From positions 1-19,729 of the forward strand of contig CALFIC010000022.1 of the NCBI GenBank assembly GCA_937876225.1: DNA of 19,729 nucleotides, written 5' to 3'. The position numbers were made by a program, and so were the translations under genes. Within the stretch, counting starts at the first letter, position 1. Each line of letters begins with the position of its first letter. This document shows, piece by piece, positions 6,464 through 14,386 of the stretch. The DNA comes from an uncultured Chloroflexota bacterium (GTDB lineage: Bacteria; Chloroflexota; Chloroflexia; Chloroflexales; Roseiflexaceae). The notes below the pieces were generated by a model. The model searched no databases. It saw only the letters and a program-made list of their open reading frames with translations, and was not told the origin of the DNA.

Positions 6464-7420
6464 ATGCGGATTCGCACAGCCGTACTGTTGGCCCTCGTAA
6501 TTGGCGCTGCACTGTACTTTGGCTTGAACATGCGCTTCCCGACCTTTCCGCCGGTGTCTGTGAAAGCAGAAGCACTGACGTGTATCGGGGGGGAGTTAGC
6601 AGAAGGTCAGCCAGGGACATGTGCAAGTGGGATTCCAATTACTAACTCACTGCTCGCAACAATTGTCGTTGATGTATTGTTGGGGTTGCTGGTGTTTTTT
6701 GGAGTACGGAACCAGATGGTCCCCCGTGGCTTCCAAAACTTCGTCGAGCTAGTAGTGAGTTCACTCCACGATTTTGCCGTGGGTGTCGACAAGAAGAATG
6801 TGGCCAAGTTCTTCCCATTTGTCGGGACAGCATTTTTGCTGATTTTGCTATCGAATTTTGTGGGGTTGGTCCCTGGGGTAGGCAGCATTGGTGCCTGCCA
6901 AGTCAAGCACGAAGAAGGCACGAAGGAAGTTGTCGTCGAGGCAACCTTCTACGACAATTTGCCCTTCCAGTGCAGTCATGAAAATCATGAAGAGTTAGTG
7001 CCGTACTTGCGTGCACCAACGGCTGACTTGAACATGACGTTGGCGTTAGGGTTGTTGTCGGTCATTCTCATCGAATATTTTGGTCTCAAGGCGCTGGGGC
7101 TCGAGTATTTGGTGCGATTCTTCAACTTCCGTGAAGGTCCGATGTTTACGGTCATTGGCTTTATCGAGCTGTTGTCCGAATTCATTCGTATCGTATCGTT
7201 TGCCTTCCGTCTATTCGGCAACATCTTCGCTGGTGAAGTGGTGCTCATCGTTATGGGATATTTGTTCCCATATATGCTGCCGCTACCTTTCTATGCATTC
7301 GAAGTATTTGTCGCATTGATGCAAGCGGTCATCTTCTCGGTATTGACGTTGGTGTTCATGTCCATGGCCACGCAGGCACATGGTGGCGGTCATGATGAGC
7401 ATGAAGCAGCTGCTCATTAA
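6464..7420 (+). CDS. atpB: ATP synthase F0 subunit a
   Basis: Membrane stator subunit forming the two proton half-channels against the c ring; 318 residues. An N-terminal hydrophobic, signal-like segment (about 5-21) precedes the usual helices: SLLATIVVDVLLGLLVFFG (62-80), TAFLLILLSNFVGLVPG (122-138), MTLALGLLSVILIEYFGL (191-208), and the last two near 240-300. The essential Arg is Arg249 in SFAFRLFGNIFAGE. Two segments expected outside the membrane each carry a cysteine pair, Cys40/Cys53 and Cys145/Cys170, the second inside an unusually long loop. The tail is His-rich. ATG 6464 is preferred over GTG 6458 because GAGGGG (6451-6456) is seven bases before the ATG but only one before the GTG. 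It is the first gene of the operon; no atpI or atpZ precedes it. Confidence 0.95.
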   Translation: MRIRTAVLLALVIGAALYFGLNMRFPTFPPVSVKAEALTCIGGELAEGQPGTCASGIPITNSLLATIVVDVLLGLLVFFGVRNQMVPRGFQNFVELVVSSLHDFAVGVDKKNVAKFFPFVGTAFLLILLSNFVGLVPGVGSIGACQVKHEEGTKEVVVEATFYDNLPFQCSHENHEELVPYLRAPTADLNMTLALGLLSVILIEYFGLKALGLEYLVRFFNFREGPMFTVIGFIELLSEFIRIVSFAFRLFGNIFAGEVVLIVMGYLFPYMLPLPFYAFEVFVALMQAVIFSVLTLVFMSMATQAHGGGHDEHEAAAH

Positions 7421-7457
7421 TTTCGTACTAGTTAAGTAATTATTTCGGAGGAATGAA

Positions 7458-7691
7458 ATGACTGACGCAGGACTTCGTTTTGTCGCTATGGCTTTGGCCA
7501 TCGGTTTGGGTGCTATCGGACCCGGTGCTGGTATCGGTGTGGTGTTTAGTGGTGCATTGCAGGCCATGGGTCGCAACCCCGAAGCCGAAGGTATGCTCCG
7601 CACGTACATGTTCTTGGGCTTCGCATTGGCCGAAGTGCCGTTCATTCTTTCGATGGTGTTCGGTCTGCTCATCGGCTTCAACATTATCTAG
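7458..7691 (+). CDS. atpE: ATP synthase F0 subunit c
   Basis: 77-residue hairpin proteolipid of the rotating c ring. Helix 1 has the glycine-rich stretch AIGLGAIGPGAGIGVVFSGA (14-33), the polar loop is RNPEAEG (39-45), and helix 2 carries the ion-binding Glu59 in FALAEVPFI. The loop Arg-Asn-Pro contacts gamma/epsilon. I see neither the helix 1 Gln nor the Ser/Thr after Glu that mark sodium-binding rings, so proton use is expected. A strong ribosome site GGAGG (7447-7451) lies six bases before the ATG, in keeping with the many copies of c needed per enzyme. Confidence 0.97.
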   Translation: MTDAGLRFVAMALAIGLGAIGPGAGIGVVFSGALQAMGRNPEAEGMLRTYMFLGFALAEVPFILSMVFGLLIGFNII

Positions 7692-7700
7692 TTTTGGTTG

Positions 7701-7718
7701 TGTGGGGGTAACCCCATA
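7701..7718 (+). promoter_or_regulatory. Intergenic hairpin with GTAA tetraloop between atpE and atpF
   Basis: TGGGG and CCCCA pair across a GTAA loop (a GNRA-type tetraloop in RNA), extendable to seven pairs with the flanking bases. It lies just upstream of the atpF ribosome site AAGGAG (7726-7731), without a T-tract, so it may affect mRNA stability or the c:b expression ratio. Confidence 0.5.
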
Positions 7719-7738
7719 TGCCCACAAGGAGCACTGCT

Positions 7739-8230
7739 TTGGAAAAACTAGGCATTAATTACAGCCTGTTGGTGGCGCAGATTTTCAACGTCATCTTCTT
7801 GGTATGGATGTTGTCAAAGTTCCTCTATACCCCTATTTTGAACCTCTTGCAAGAGCGCACCAAGCGCGTCGAAGAGAGTCTCCGTGAAGCCGACAAAGTG
7901 CGCGAGCAAATGGCTTCACAGCGCAAAGAAAACGAAGCCGAACAGGCTAAGGCTCGTCAAGAAGCCGCTGCAGTGATGGCACAGGCGCAAGAGCGTGCCC
8001 GTGTCCAAGAAGCAGAAATCGTGAACCAAGCGCGCCACGAAGCAGAGCGGATCAAGGCTGAGGCGCGTGCCAATGCCGAAACCGAGCTGGATCGCATGGC
8101 TGGCGAATTCAAGAACCAGGCTGCCACATTGGTCACCGAAACGGCTGCCAAGGTGTTGGGCGCTGAGCTCAAGGGCAATCACAAGCAATTAATCGACGAG
8201 TCGTTGAGCCGTTTAGGGCGCAACAACTAA
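7739..8230 (+). CDS. atpF: ATP synthase F0 subunit b (TTG start)
   Basis: Peripheral stalk subunit of 163 residues: one N-terminal membrane helix (about residues 8-27, SLLVAQIFNVIFLVWMLSKF), then a long charged helix rich in Glu, Arg, Ala and Lys (about 35-140) expected to form the dimeric coiled coil, and a C-terminal part (AAKVLGAEL) that binds delta. The start is placed at TTG 7739, which has AAGGAG (7726-7731) seven bases upstream and gives MEKLGINYSLL, matching the N-terminus I recall for Chloroflexus AtpF. The in-frame ATG at 7718 would add seven residues (MPTRSTA) but falls within the hairpin stem at 7701-7718 and upstream of the ribosome site. Only one b gene is present, so a b homodimer is expected. 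Confidence 0.92.
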   Translation: MEKLGINYSLLVAQIFNVIFLVWMLSKFLYTPILNLLQERTKRVEESLREADKVREQMASQRKENEAEQAKARQEAAAVMAQAQERARVQEAEIVNQARHEAERIKAEARANAETELDRMAGEFKNQAATLVTETAAKVLGAELKGNHKQLIDESLSRLGRNN

Positions 8231-8281
8231 TGTACAGAGCGTGGCGGTTGGTGATTGTGCCAGCTGCAAGCGAGGTATACC

Positions 8282-8761
8282 GTGACTACATCTGATGCAC
8301 AGATGATCGCACGCGCGCTCCAAGAAGCATTGAACGGTGCCGCCCTCAAAGCATTGCGTGCTGCTGCTGAAGCAGTCCGTGGTGGTGCGAGTAGTGCCGA
8401 TAGCGTCAATGCCGTATTGGGAGCCGATGCACCACGTGAAGTCCGTAACGTTGTCGCCACTTTGGCCGCTGCTGGGCGCCTCAATAGCCTTGAGGCTGTC
8501 GCCAAAGCGTTTGAAAGCGCCACTACCCGTGGTACCCAAGCGCTCGAAGCAACCGTTACCAGCGCAGTCGCGTTGAGTGACGCCGAGCAAGCAACAACGA
8601 TCGCGGATCTCCGTGGCAAATATGGCCAAGGTCTCGTGGTTCACTTTGCCGTCGACGAGTCACTAATTGGTGGCTTGATTGTACGGGTCGGTGATCAAGT
8701 ACTTGATAACAGCTTGCGTACCCGCTTGAGTGCGGTTCAACGCAGCATGTTGACCAGCTAA
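8282..8761 (+). CDS. atpH: ATP synthase F1 subunit delta (GTG start)
   Basis: Delta/OSCP subunit that caps the alpha3beta3 head and joins it to the b stalk; 159 residues against about 175-180 in most bacteria, so it is short. The N-terminal helical domain is weakly conserved. The C-terminal signature VDESLIGGLIVRVGDQVLDN followed by SLRTRLSAVQRSML is clear. The GTG at 8282 is chosen because GAGG (8272-8275) is six bases before it; a TTG at 8255 would add nine residues without a ribosome site. Its position between b and alpha is the standard one. Confidence 0.9.
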   Translation: MTTSDAQMIARALQEALNGAALKALRAAAEAVRGGASSADSVNAVLGADAPREVRNVVATLAAAGRLNSLEAVAKAFESATTRGTQALEATVTSAVALSDAEQATTIADLRGKYGQGLVVHFAVDESLIGGLIVRVGDQVLDNSLRTRLSAVQRSMLTS

Positions 8762-8792
8762 CTTTTGCCACCACATAAATGAAACGGCAGTA

Positions 8793-8818
8793 GACGGGAG
8801 CCGCAGGCGGCTTTCGTC
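8793..8818 (+). promoter_or_regulatory. Intergenic hairpin between atpH and atpA
   Basis: GACG-GG-AGCCGC pairs with GCGGCT-TT-CGTC around a 2-base loop, about 12 pairs with two G-U pairs in the RNA. No T-tract follows, and the atpA ribosome site begins 14 bases later, so it is more likely a stability or translation element than a terminator. Confidence 0.5.
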
Positions 8819-8844
8819 GCGACACAACGATTGAGGTGCCAGAC

Positions 8845-10416
8845 ATGGCCGTAGCAGCAAACGATATTTATCAGCGTCTGCTGAAAAGCATTCAAGAAGG
8901 TACCGACGCCCAACCTCGTATGATGAACGTCGGTACGGTGATTTCGGTAGGCGACGGTGTGGCACGTATTAGCGGCCTCGAACAGGTCATGGCTTCCGAA
9001 TTGCTCGAATTCCCTGTGCAAGCAGGGCGTAGCGAAGCAGTCTTCGGCATCGCCTTGAACCTCGAACGCGATACCGTGAGTGCCATCGTGTTGGGTGATT
9101 ACCTTTCGATTCAAGAAGGTGATCAAGTCAACGCCACCGGACGCATTATTTCAGTGCCCGTCGGGCAGGCCTTGGTCGGTCGCGTAGTCAACGCGCTCGG
9201 TCAGCCCATCGACGGCAAAGGGACGATTCAGAGCGACGTACTCCGTCCAGTCGAACGTATCGCCCCTGGTGTGATGGACCGTCAATCGGTCAACGAGCCG
9301 GTCCAAACCGGTGTGATTGCCATTGACGCGATGATCCCGATTGGCCGCGGCCAACGCGAGCTCATCATCGGTGACCGCCAAACGGGTAAAACCGCCGTGG
9401 CCATCGACACCATCATCAACCAAAAAGGCAAAGGCCTCTATTGTATCTACGTGGCTATCGGTCAAAAGCGTGCCCAGGTCGCCCAAATCGTGGGTTACCT
9501 CGAGCGCTTCGGTGCCATGGAATACACCACGGTTGTGGCCGCCACCGCATCAGAATCAGCCGCGTTGCAATACATTGCCCCGTACGCTGGTTGTGCCATC
9601 GGTGAAGAAGTGATGGAAAACGGCGTGACCATCAACGGCGAAGAAATTCGCGATGCATTGATTATCTACGACGATCTTTCCAAGCACGCCACCGCCTATC
9701 GCCAAGTTTCGTTGTTGCTCCGCCGCCCTCCCGGCCGCGAAGCCTATCCCGGCGACGTCTTTTATTTGCACTCCCGCTTGCTCGAACGGGCAGCGCGCTT
9801 GAGCAACGAAAAAGGCGGCGGTTCGTTGACGGCATTGCCCATCATCGAAACCCAAGCCAACGACGTGTCAGCCTACATTCCGACCAACGTGATTTCGATT
9901 ACGGACGGTCAGTTGTTCCTCGAATCAGACTTGTTCAATGCGGGTATCCGCCCAGCCTTGAACATCGGTTTGTCGGTATCACGTGTAGGTACGTCGGCCA
10001 TGACCCGTGCCATGCGCTCAGTCGCAGACCGCCTCAAGCTCGACTTGGCGCAGTTCCGCGATTTGGCCGCATTTGCGCAGTTTGCGTCGGACTTGGACGC
10101 CACCACGCGCGCCCAGCTTGACCGTGGTTCACGTTTGCAAGAAGCCCTCAAGCAACCGCAATTCCAACCAATGCCACTCGAGGACCAAGTGATGGTGCTT
10201 TTTGCCGCCACCAACGGGTATTGTGATGGCGTGCCGGTGACGGCGATTGGTCAATGGAAGGTCGAGTTCTTGCAGTTCATGCACACCGTGCACCCAGACG
10301 TCTGCAATGGTATTCACCATACCCGGCTTGATCGCAAATTCCCATCGGCTGAAATCAAATCGTCGCTCGAACAAGCGATTGTTGAATTCAACCAGACCAG
10401 CAACTTTGCCGGATAG
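8845..10416 (+). CDS. atpA: ATP synthase F1 subunit alpha
   Basis: Non-catalytic nucleotide-binding subunit of the F1 head, 523 residues, normal for the family. The N-terminal beta-barrel covers about residues 25-95. The P-loop GDRQTGKT is at 176-183. Further on come IIYDDLSKHA, the RRPPGREAYPGDVFYLHSRL segment and VISITDGQLFLE. The conserved SVSRVG motif carries the arginine finger that acts at the beta catalytic site. The C-terminal helical domain is complete. ATG 8845 is chosen over GTG 8836 because GAGG (8833-8836) lies eight bases upstream of the ATG. Codon use shifts toward C-ending codons in this highly expressed gene. Confidence 0.97.
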   Translation: MAVAANDIYQRLLKSIQEGTDAQPRMMNVGTVISVGDGVARISGLEQVMASELLEFPVQAGRSEAVFGIALNLERDTVSAIVLGDYLSIQEGDQVNATGRIISVPVGQALVGRVVNALGQPIDGKGTIQSDVLRPVERIAPGVMDRQSVNEPVQTGVIAIDAMIPIGRGQRELIIGDRQTGKTAVAIDTIINQKGKGLYCIYVAIGQKRAQVAQIVGYLERFGAMEYTTVVAATASESAALQYIAPYAGCAIGEEVMENGVTINGEEIRDALIIYDDLSKHATAYRQVSLLLRRPPGREAYPGDVFYLHSRLLERAARLSNEKGGGSLTALPIIETQANDVSAYIPTNVISITDGQLFLESDLFNAGIRPALNIGLSVSRVGTSAMTRAMRSVADRLKLDLAQFRDLAAFAQFASDLDATTRAQLDRGSRLQEALKQPQFQPMPLEDQVMVLFAATNGYCDGVPVTAIGQWKVEFLQFMHTVHPDVCNGIHHTRLDRKFPSAEIKSSLEQAIVEFNQTSNFAG

Positions 10417-10426
10417 GTCGCTGTTG

Positions 10427-10451
10427 GGGACGCACGGCAACACGCGTTCCC
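10427..10451 (+). other. Weak hairpin between atpA and atpG
   Basis: GGGACGC (10427-10433) can pair with GCGTTCCC (10444-10451) with one bulged base and a 10-base loop. It is modest alone and listed because similar structures sit in other gaps of this operon. Confidence 0.35.
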
Positions 10452-10475
10452 ATCTTAAAACGGAAGAGGGAAACG

Positions 10476-11357
10476 GTGCCAAGTACACGTGAAATTCGCC
10501 GACGTATTCGCTCTGTGCGCAACTTATCGCAAATAACGCGCGCCATGGAGATGGTCTCGGCGTCGAAAATGCGGCGTGCCCAACGCAACGTGCTCGCTAC
10601 CCGGCCGTATGCCGACCGACTCCGCGATGTCATGAGTAGCTTGATGGCCCGCGCAGGCGGAAGCCGCAAAGGCACTCTGCTCGAAGTCCGTTCTGAAGTC
10701 AAAAACGTCGCGTTGATTCTCATCACACCCGATCGTGGTTTGGCTGGTAGCTTGGTTGCCAACATTTTGCGTCGCACGGCTCGTTTCGTCATTGATGAAA
10801 AAGCCAAAGGGCGCAACGTGAAAGTCCTGGCTATCGGGAAAAAAGGGCGTGACTTCTTGAATCGTAGTGGTCAAGACTTATTGGCCGAGGTAACCAAGCT
10901 GGGTGACTACCCGAAGCTCGCCGATATCCTCGGTGTGTCGACGAATGTCATTCAAGGCTTTCTCAAAGGCGAATTCGACGAGGCGTATATCGTCTATAGT
11001 CAGTTCGTCAATACGCTGGTACAACGCCCGGCTGTGCGACGGATTTTGCCGGTGGAAGCCGACCAAAACCCCACCGCACCTGCGTCTGCAAGTAGCAACT
11101 ACAACTACGAACCCGATGAGGATGTCGTATTGAAGGATCTGCTGCCCCGCTTTGCTGAGGTGCAAATCTATCAAGCGTTGCTTGAAGCTATCGCTAGCGA
11201 GCATAGCGCCCGCATGGTGGCAATGCGTAATGCCACAGACAACGCAAAAGAACTACGCCGCGAATTGTCCTTGACGTACAACAAAACGCGTCAAGCCAAT
11301 ATCACCAAGGAAGTCTCTGAGATTGCCTCGGGAGCGGCTGCCCTCGCAGATAGTTGA
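10476..11357 (+). CDS. atpG: ATP synthase F1 subunit gamma (GTG start)
   Basis: Central rotor shaft of F1, 293 residues. The N-terminal coiled-coil helix has the family motif REIRRRIRSVRNLSQITRAM, followed by EMVSASKMRRAQ (about residues 5-37). The Rossmann-like middle carries LILITPDRGLAGSLVANI. The C-terminal helix has ASEHSARMVAMRNATDNA, followed by LTYNKTRQANITKEVSEI. A short Pro/Ser/Asn-rich insert (near PTAPASASSNYNYEPDED) lies before the C-terminal helix and may be lineage-specific. The start is GTG 10476, preceded by AGAGGG five bases upstream. It sits in the standard place between alpha and beta. Confidence 0.96.
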   Translation: MPSTREIRRRIRSVRNLSQITRAMEMVSASKMRRAQRNVLATRPYADRLRDVMSSLMARAGGSRKGTLLEVRSEVKNVALILITPDRGLAGSLVANILRRTARFVIDEKAKGRNVKVLAIGKKGRDFLNRSGQDLLAEVTKLGDYPKLADILGVSTNVIQGFLKGEFDEAYIVYSQFVNTLVQRPAVRRILPVEADQNPTAPASASSNYNYEPDEDVVLKDLLPRFAEVQIYQALLEAIASEHSARMVAMRNATDNAKELRRELSLTYNKTRQANITKEVSEIASGAAALADS

Positions 11358-11363
11358 TGTCTG

Positions 11364-11382
11364 CGTGTGGTCTGACCACACG
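11364..11382 (+). promoter_or_regulatory. Intergenic hairpin between atpG and atpD
   Basis: CGTGTGGT pairs perfectly with ACCACACG across a CTG loop (8 bp). There is no T-tract, and the strong atpD ribosome site GGAGGA (11392-11397) starts ten bases later. Confidence 0.55.
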
Positions 11383-11402
11383 ATACGTGCTGGAGGAACT
11401 GT

Positions 11403-12818
11403 ATGGCTCATGCAATTGGGGAAATTACCGAGATTATTGGCGTCGTAATCGTCGCCAAATTCAAGGAACACGAAACCCCCGCGATTTATAACGCAATCAC
11501 GGTGCAAATGCCTGATGGCAGTACGCTGGTCGCCGAAGTGCAACAACACCTCGGCAACGGCTATGTCAAAGGTGTGGCCATGGGTACCACCGACGGCTTG
11601 CGCCGCGGTATTCCCTGCACCGACACCGGCACCGCAATTTCGGTGCCCGTCGGCCCATCGACCCTCGGTCGCGTGTTCAATGTCGTTGGTGAAACCATCG
11701 ACGGCTTTGACAAATCAGTAGATGCCGCCGAAAAGCGCCCCATCCACCAACGCGCTCCCTTGCTCGAAGAGCAATCCACCCAAGCCCAAGTCTTTGAAAC
11801 CGGTATCAAAGTCATCGACTTGATCGCCCCCTTCACCCGCGGTGGTAAGACGGGTATCTTTGGTGGCGCCGGCGTAGGCAAGACCGTGGTCATCCAAGAG
11901 CTCATCGCCAACATCGCCAAAGAACAATCGGGTTACTCCGTGTTTGCAGGCGTCGGTGAGCGCTCACGTGAAGGCAACGACCTCATCCACGAAATGCAAG
12001 ATGCCCGCATCGACGATACCACCACCGTGTTTGACAAAACCGTGATGGTGTTCGGCCAAATGAATGAGCCGCCGGGTGCCCGCTTGCGCGTGGCCTTGAC
12101 TGCGTTGACCATGGCCGAATACTTCCGTGACGAAGGCCGCGACGTGTTGATCTTCATCGACAACATTTTCCGCTTCGTGCAAGCCGGTTCCGAAGTATCA
12201 GCCTTGCTTGGGCGTATGCCATCACAAGTAGGCTATCAGCCCACCTTGAGCACCGAAATGGGTGAGCTCCAAGAGCGCATCACGTCGACCAAGAAGGGCT
12301 CGATTACCTCGATGCAAGCCGTCTATGTGCCCGCCGACGACTACACCGACCCTGCGCCGGCTACGACGTTTGCCCACTTGGACGCCACGATTTCGCTCGA
12401 GCGTAGCATCGCTTCCCGCGGTTTGTTCCCAGCCGTGGACCCATTGGCGTCGACGAGCCGTATTCTTGACCCCAACGTGGTTGGCGAAGAGCACTACCGC
12501 GTTGCCCGTCAGGTCCAGATGGTATTGCAGCGCTACAAAGACTTGCAAGACATCATCGCCATCCTCGGTGTCGAAGAATTGTCTGACGAAGACAAATTGA
12601 CGGTATCGCGGGCCCGCAAAATCGAGCGCTTCTTCTCGCAACCCTTCACGGTGGCGCAACAATTCACCGGTCGTGCCGGTAAATATGTGCCCGTCGGTGA
12701 TACGGTGCGCAGTTTTGCGCGCTTGTTGGCTGGTGAAGTCGACCACGTGCCCGAGCAGTACTTCTCGTACCAAGGCGCGTTGGACGAGGTTATCGCCGCC
12801 TTTGAAGCGAGTAAGTAA
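11403..12818 (+). CDS. atpD: ATP synthase F1 subunit beta
   Basis: Catalytic subunit of F1, 471 residues, standard length. The P-loop GGAGVGKT is at 154-161, the catalytic Glu186 lies in GVGERSREGND, the nucleotide-site aspartate stretch is DVLIFIDNIFRF, and the regulatory DELSEED-type loop reads EELSDED (about 391-397), which meets gamma and epsilon during torque transmission. The start ATG at 11403 has GGAGGA five bases upstream, one of the best ribosome sites in the window. All expected catalytic residues are present. Confidence 0.98.
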   Translation: MAHAIGEITEIIGVVIVAKFKEHETPAIYNAITVQMPDGSTLVAEVQQHLGNGYVKGVAMGTTDGLRRGIPCTDTGTAISVPVGPSTLGRVFNVVGETIDGFDKSVDAAEKRPIHQRAPLLEEQSTQAQVFETGIKVIDLIAPFTRGGKTGIFGGAGVGKTVVIQELIANIAKEQSGYSVFAGVGERSREGNDLIHEMQDARIDDTTTVFDKTVMVFGQMNEPPGARLRVALTALTMAEYFRDEGRDVLIFIDNIFRFVQAGSEVSALLGRMPSQVGYQPTLSTEMGELQERITSTKKGSITSMQAVYVPADDYTDPAPATTFAHLDATISLERSIASRGLFPAVDPLASTSRILDPNVVGEEHYRVARQVQMVLQRYKDLQDIIAILGVEELSDEDKLTVSRARKIERFFSQPFTVAQQFTGRAGKYVPVGDTVRSFARLLAGEVDHVPEQYFSYQGALDEVIAAFEASK

Positions 12819-12838
12819 TCCCATAGGGAGGTGCCGAG

Positions 12839-13249
12839 ATGCCATTACATCTCGAAATTGTCACGGCTGAACGCCTCGTCCTGTCGGATGATGTCGATCA
12901 GGTCAATGCGCCGACCAAAGATGGCCGGGTGGGGATTCTGCCCCGTCACATGCCGCTCATCACGGTATTGACCGAAGGCGAATTGAGCATTGTCAAAAAT
13001 GGGGTGCGCACCGAATATGCCGTCTTTGGCGGTTTTATGGAAGTGTTGCCCGACCGTGTGACTATTTTGGCCGATTCGTGTGACCGCTCTGACGAAATCG
13101 ACCTCGACCGTGCCGAAGAAGCACGCCAACGAGCCGAAGAACGGATTGCGCAACGCAAGTCAGACCAAGATATGATCCAAGCCGAAGCTGAATTGCGTCG
13201 CGCCTTGATGCAAATTCGTATTGCACAATCAAAGCGCAATAACTCCTAG
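12839..13249 (+). CDS. atpC: ATP synthase F1 subunit epsilon
   Basis: 136-residue rotor subunit at the foot of gamma. It has an N-terminal beta-sandwich (about 1-85, with VNAPTKDGRVGILPRHMPLIT and the FGGFMEVLPDRVTILAD segment) and a C-terminal pair of helices (about 88-134, rich in Glu and Arg, RAEEARQRAEERIAQ) that in many bacteria can extend to inhibit ATP hydrolysis. GGGAGG lies shortly before the ATG. It is the last gene of the operon, 20 bases after atpD. Confidence 0.96.
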   Translation: MPLHLEIVTAERLVLSDDVDQVNAPTKDGRVGILPRHMPLITVLTEGELSIVKNGVRTEYAVFGGFMEVLPDRVTILADSCDRSDEIDLDRAEEARQRAEERIAQRKSDQDMIQAEAELRRALMQIRIAQSKRNNS

Positions 13250-13253
13250 GTCG

Positions 13254-13291
13254 TCCACGACGCCCGGTACATGCGTACCGGGCGTCGTGGA
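13254..13291. terminator. Perfect 17-bp hairpin ending the atp operon
   Basis: The 17 bases at 13254-13270 are exactly complementary to 13275-13291 around an ATGC loop, starting five bases after the atpC stop. The downstream T-run is poor (TATTTG), so this is either an L-shaped/intrinsic terminator without a good T-tract or a 3'-end stabiliser. The mreB promoter begins immediately after it. Confidence 0.75.
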
Positions 13292-13294
13292 TAT

Positions 13295-13321
13295 TTGAAT
13301 CTCGTGTTCCTATGGTACAAT
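13295..13321 (+). promoter_or_regulatory. Probable promoter of the mreB operon
   Basis: An extended -10 element, TGG-TACAAT (-10 hexamer 13316-13321), is preceded by TTGAAT (13295-13300) 15 bases upstream. It directly follows the atp terminator hairpin and lies 48 bases before the mreB start. Confidence 0.6.
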
Positions 13322-13369
13322 AGCAAAATAGATTTACGTTGTTTGTACAGATTGGACGGCGGATACGCT

Positions 13370-14380
13370 ATGGCCCGCAAAATAGGTATTGACCTCGGTA
13401 CAGCGAATGTGCTTGTGTATGTGCGCAATCGTGGCATTGTGCTATCAGAGCCATCAGTAGTGGCCATTTCTACCAGAGATAACCGTATCAAAGCGGTTGG
13501 CTCTGATGCTTTGGCGATGCTTGGTCGTGAGCCAGAGAGTATCGAAGTCGTACGCCCCATGCGGAATGGCGTAATCGCTGACTACGATATCACTGAAGCA
13601 ATGCTGAAGCATTACATCAGCAAAACCAATGGCCGATTTAGTCTCAACAAACCCGATGTGATGATTAGTATCCCTGCGGGTATCACCTCTGTCGAAATGC
13701 GTGCCGTCCGCGAAGCCGCCTTGGCTGCTGGCGCCCGTCGCGCTTACTTGATTCGCGAACCATTGGCTGCCGCCATCGGCGCCAACATCCCCATCGCCAA
13801 ACCCTCGGGCAACATGATTATCGATATCGGTGGTGGTACTACCGAAGTCGCCGTGATTTCGCTCAACGATATCGTGGCCTGGAGCTCCGTGCGGGTCGGC
13901 GGCAATCGTTTCGATGATGCCATCATGCAATACATCAAACGCAAATATAACCTGATGATTGGCGAACGCATGGCCGAAAGCGTCAAAATCGAAATCGGCT
14001 CGGCGATGATTATGAGTCGCCCCCTGCAAATGCAAGTCCGTGGTCGTGATCAAGTCGCTGGCTTGCCACGTACCATCGAAATAAATTCTACCGAAATCAC
14101 CGAAGCCATCCAAGAACCCCTCGACCAAGTCATCAATGCCGTTCGCCGCGTATTGGCCGAAACACCGCCAGCCCTCGCGGAAGACCTCATCGACAAAGGT
14201 ATGGTCATGACGGGTGGTGGCTCGATGCTTCGTGGCATCAATGATTTGTTGACCGATGTGACTGGTGTACCCTGTTATGTGGCTGACCAACCAGCCAATT
14301 GTGTGGCAATTGGTACAGGCATGGCCCTCGAATACCTCGACGTCCTCCACGACAGCCTTTCTGGCGATGAATTGAATTAA
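13370..14380 (+). CDS. mreB: Rod-shape-determining actin homologue MreB
   Basis: Bacterial actin that forms membrane-linked filaments guiding cell-wall synthesis; 336 residues. Actin-fold ATP motifs: phosphate 1 DLGTANVLVYV (8-18), phosphate 2 IDIGGGTTEVAVISL (151-165), the adenosine motif MTGGGSMLRGI near residue 283, and the catalytic Glu130 in REPLAAAIGAN. The start at ATG 13370 gives MARKIGIDLG, as expected. A longer frame from 13271 would begin inside the terminator hairpin. The ribosome site is weak (GGCGGA). No mreC or mreD follows; instead four metabolic or unknown genes are packed behind it, beginning 6 bases after the stop. Confidence 0.95.
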   Translation: MARKIGIDLGTANVLVYVRNRGIVLSEPSVVAISTRDNRIKAVGSDALAMLGREPESIEVVRPMRNGVIADYDITEAMLKHYISKTNGRFSLNKPDVMISIPAGITSVEMRAVREAALAAGARRAYLIREPLAAAIGANIPIAKPSGNMIIDIGGGTTEVAVISLNDIVAWSSVRVGGNRFDDAIMQYIKRKYNLMIGERMAESVKIEIGSAMIMSRPLQMQVRGRDQVAGLPRTIEINSTEITEAIQEPLDQVINAVRRVLAETPPALAEDLIDKGMVMTGGGSMLRGINDLLTDVTGVPCYVADQPANCVAIGTGMALEYLDVLHDSLSGDELN

Positions 14381-14386
14381 GCAGGC

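Noticed and set aside
7458..7691. Sodium-type c ring
   Set aside because: The helix 1 Gln and the Ser/Thr after the essential Glu that mark sodium binding are missing (sequence is AEVPF), so a proton ring is more likely.
12222..12845. 207-residue open frame on the minus strand opposite atpD
   Set aside because: A shadow of the highly conserved beta subunit gene with no ribosome site or recognised domain.
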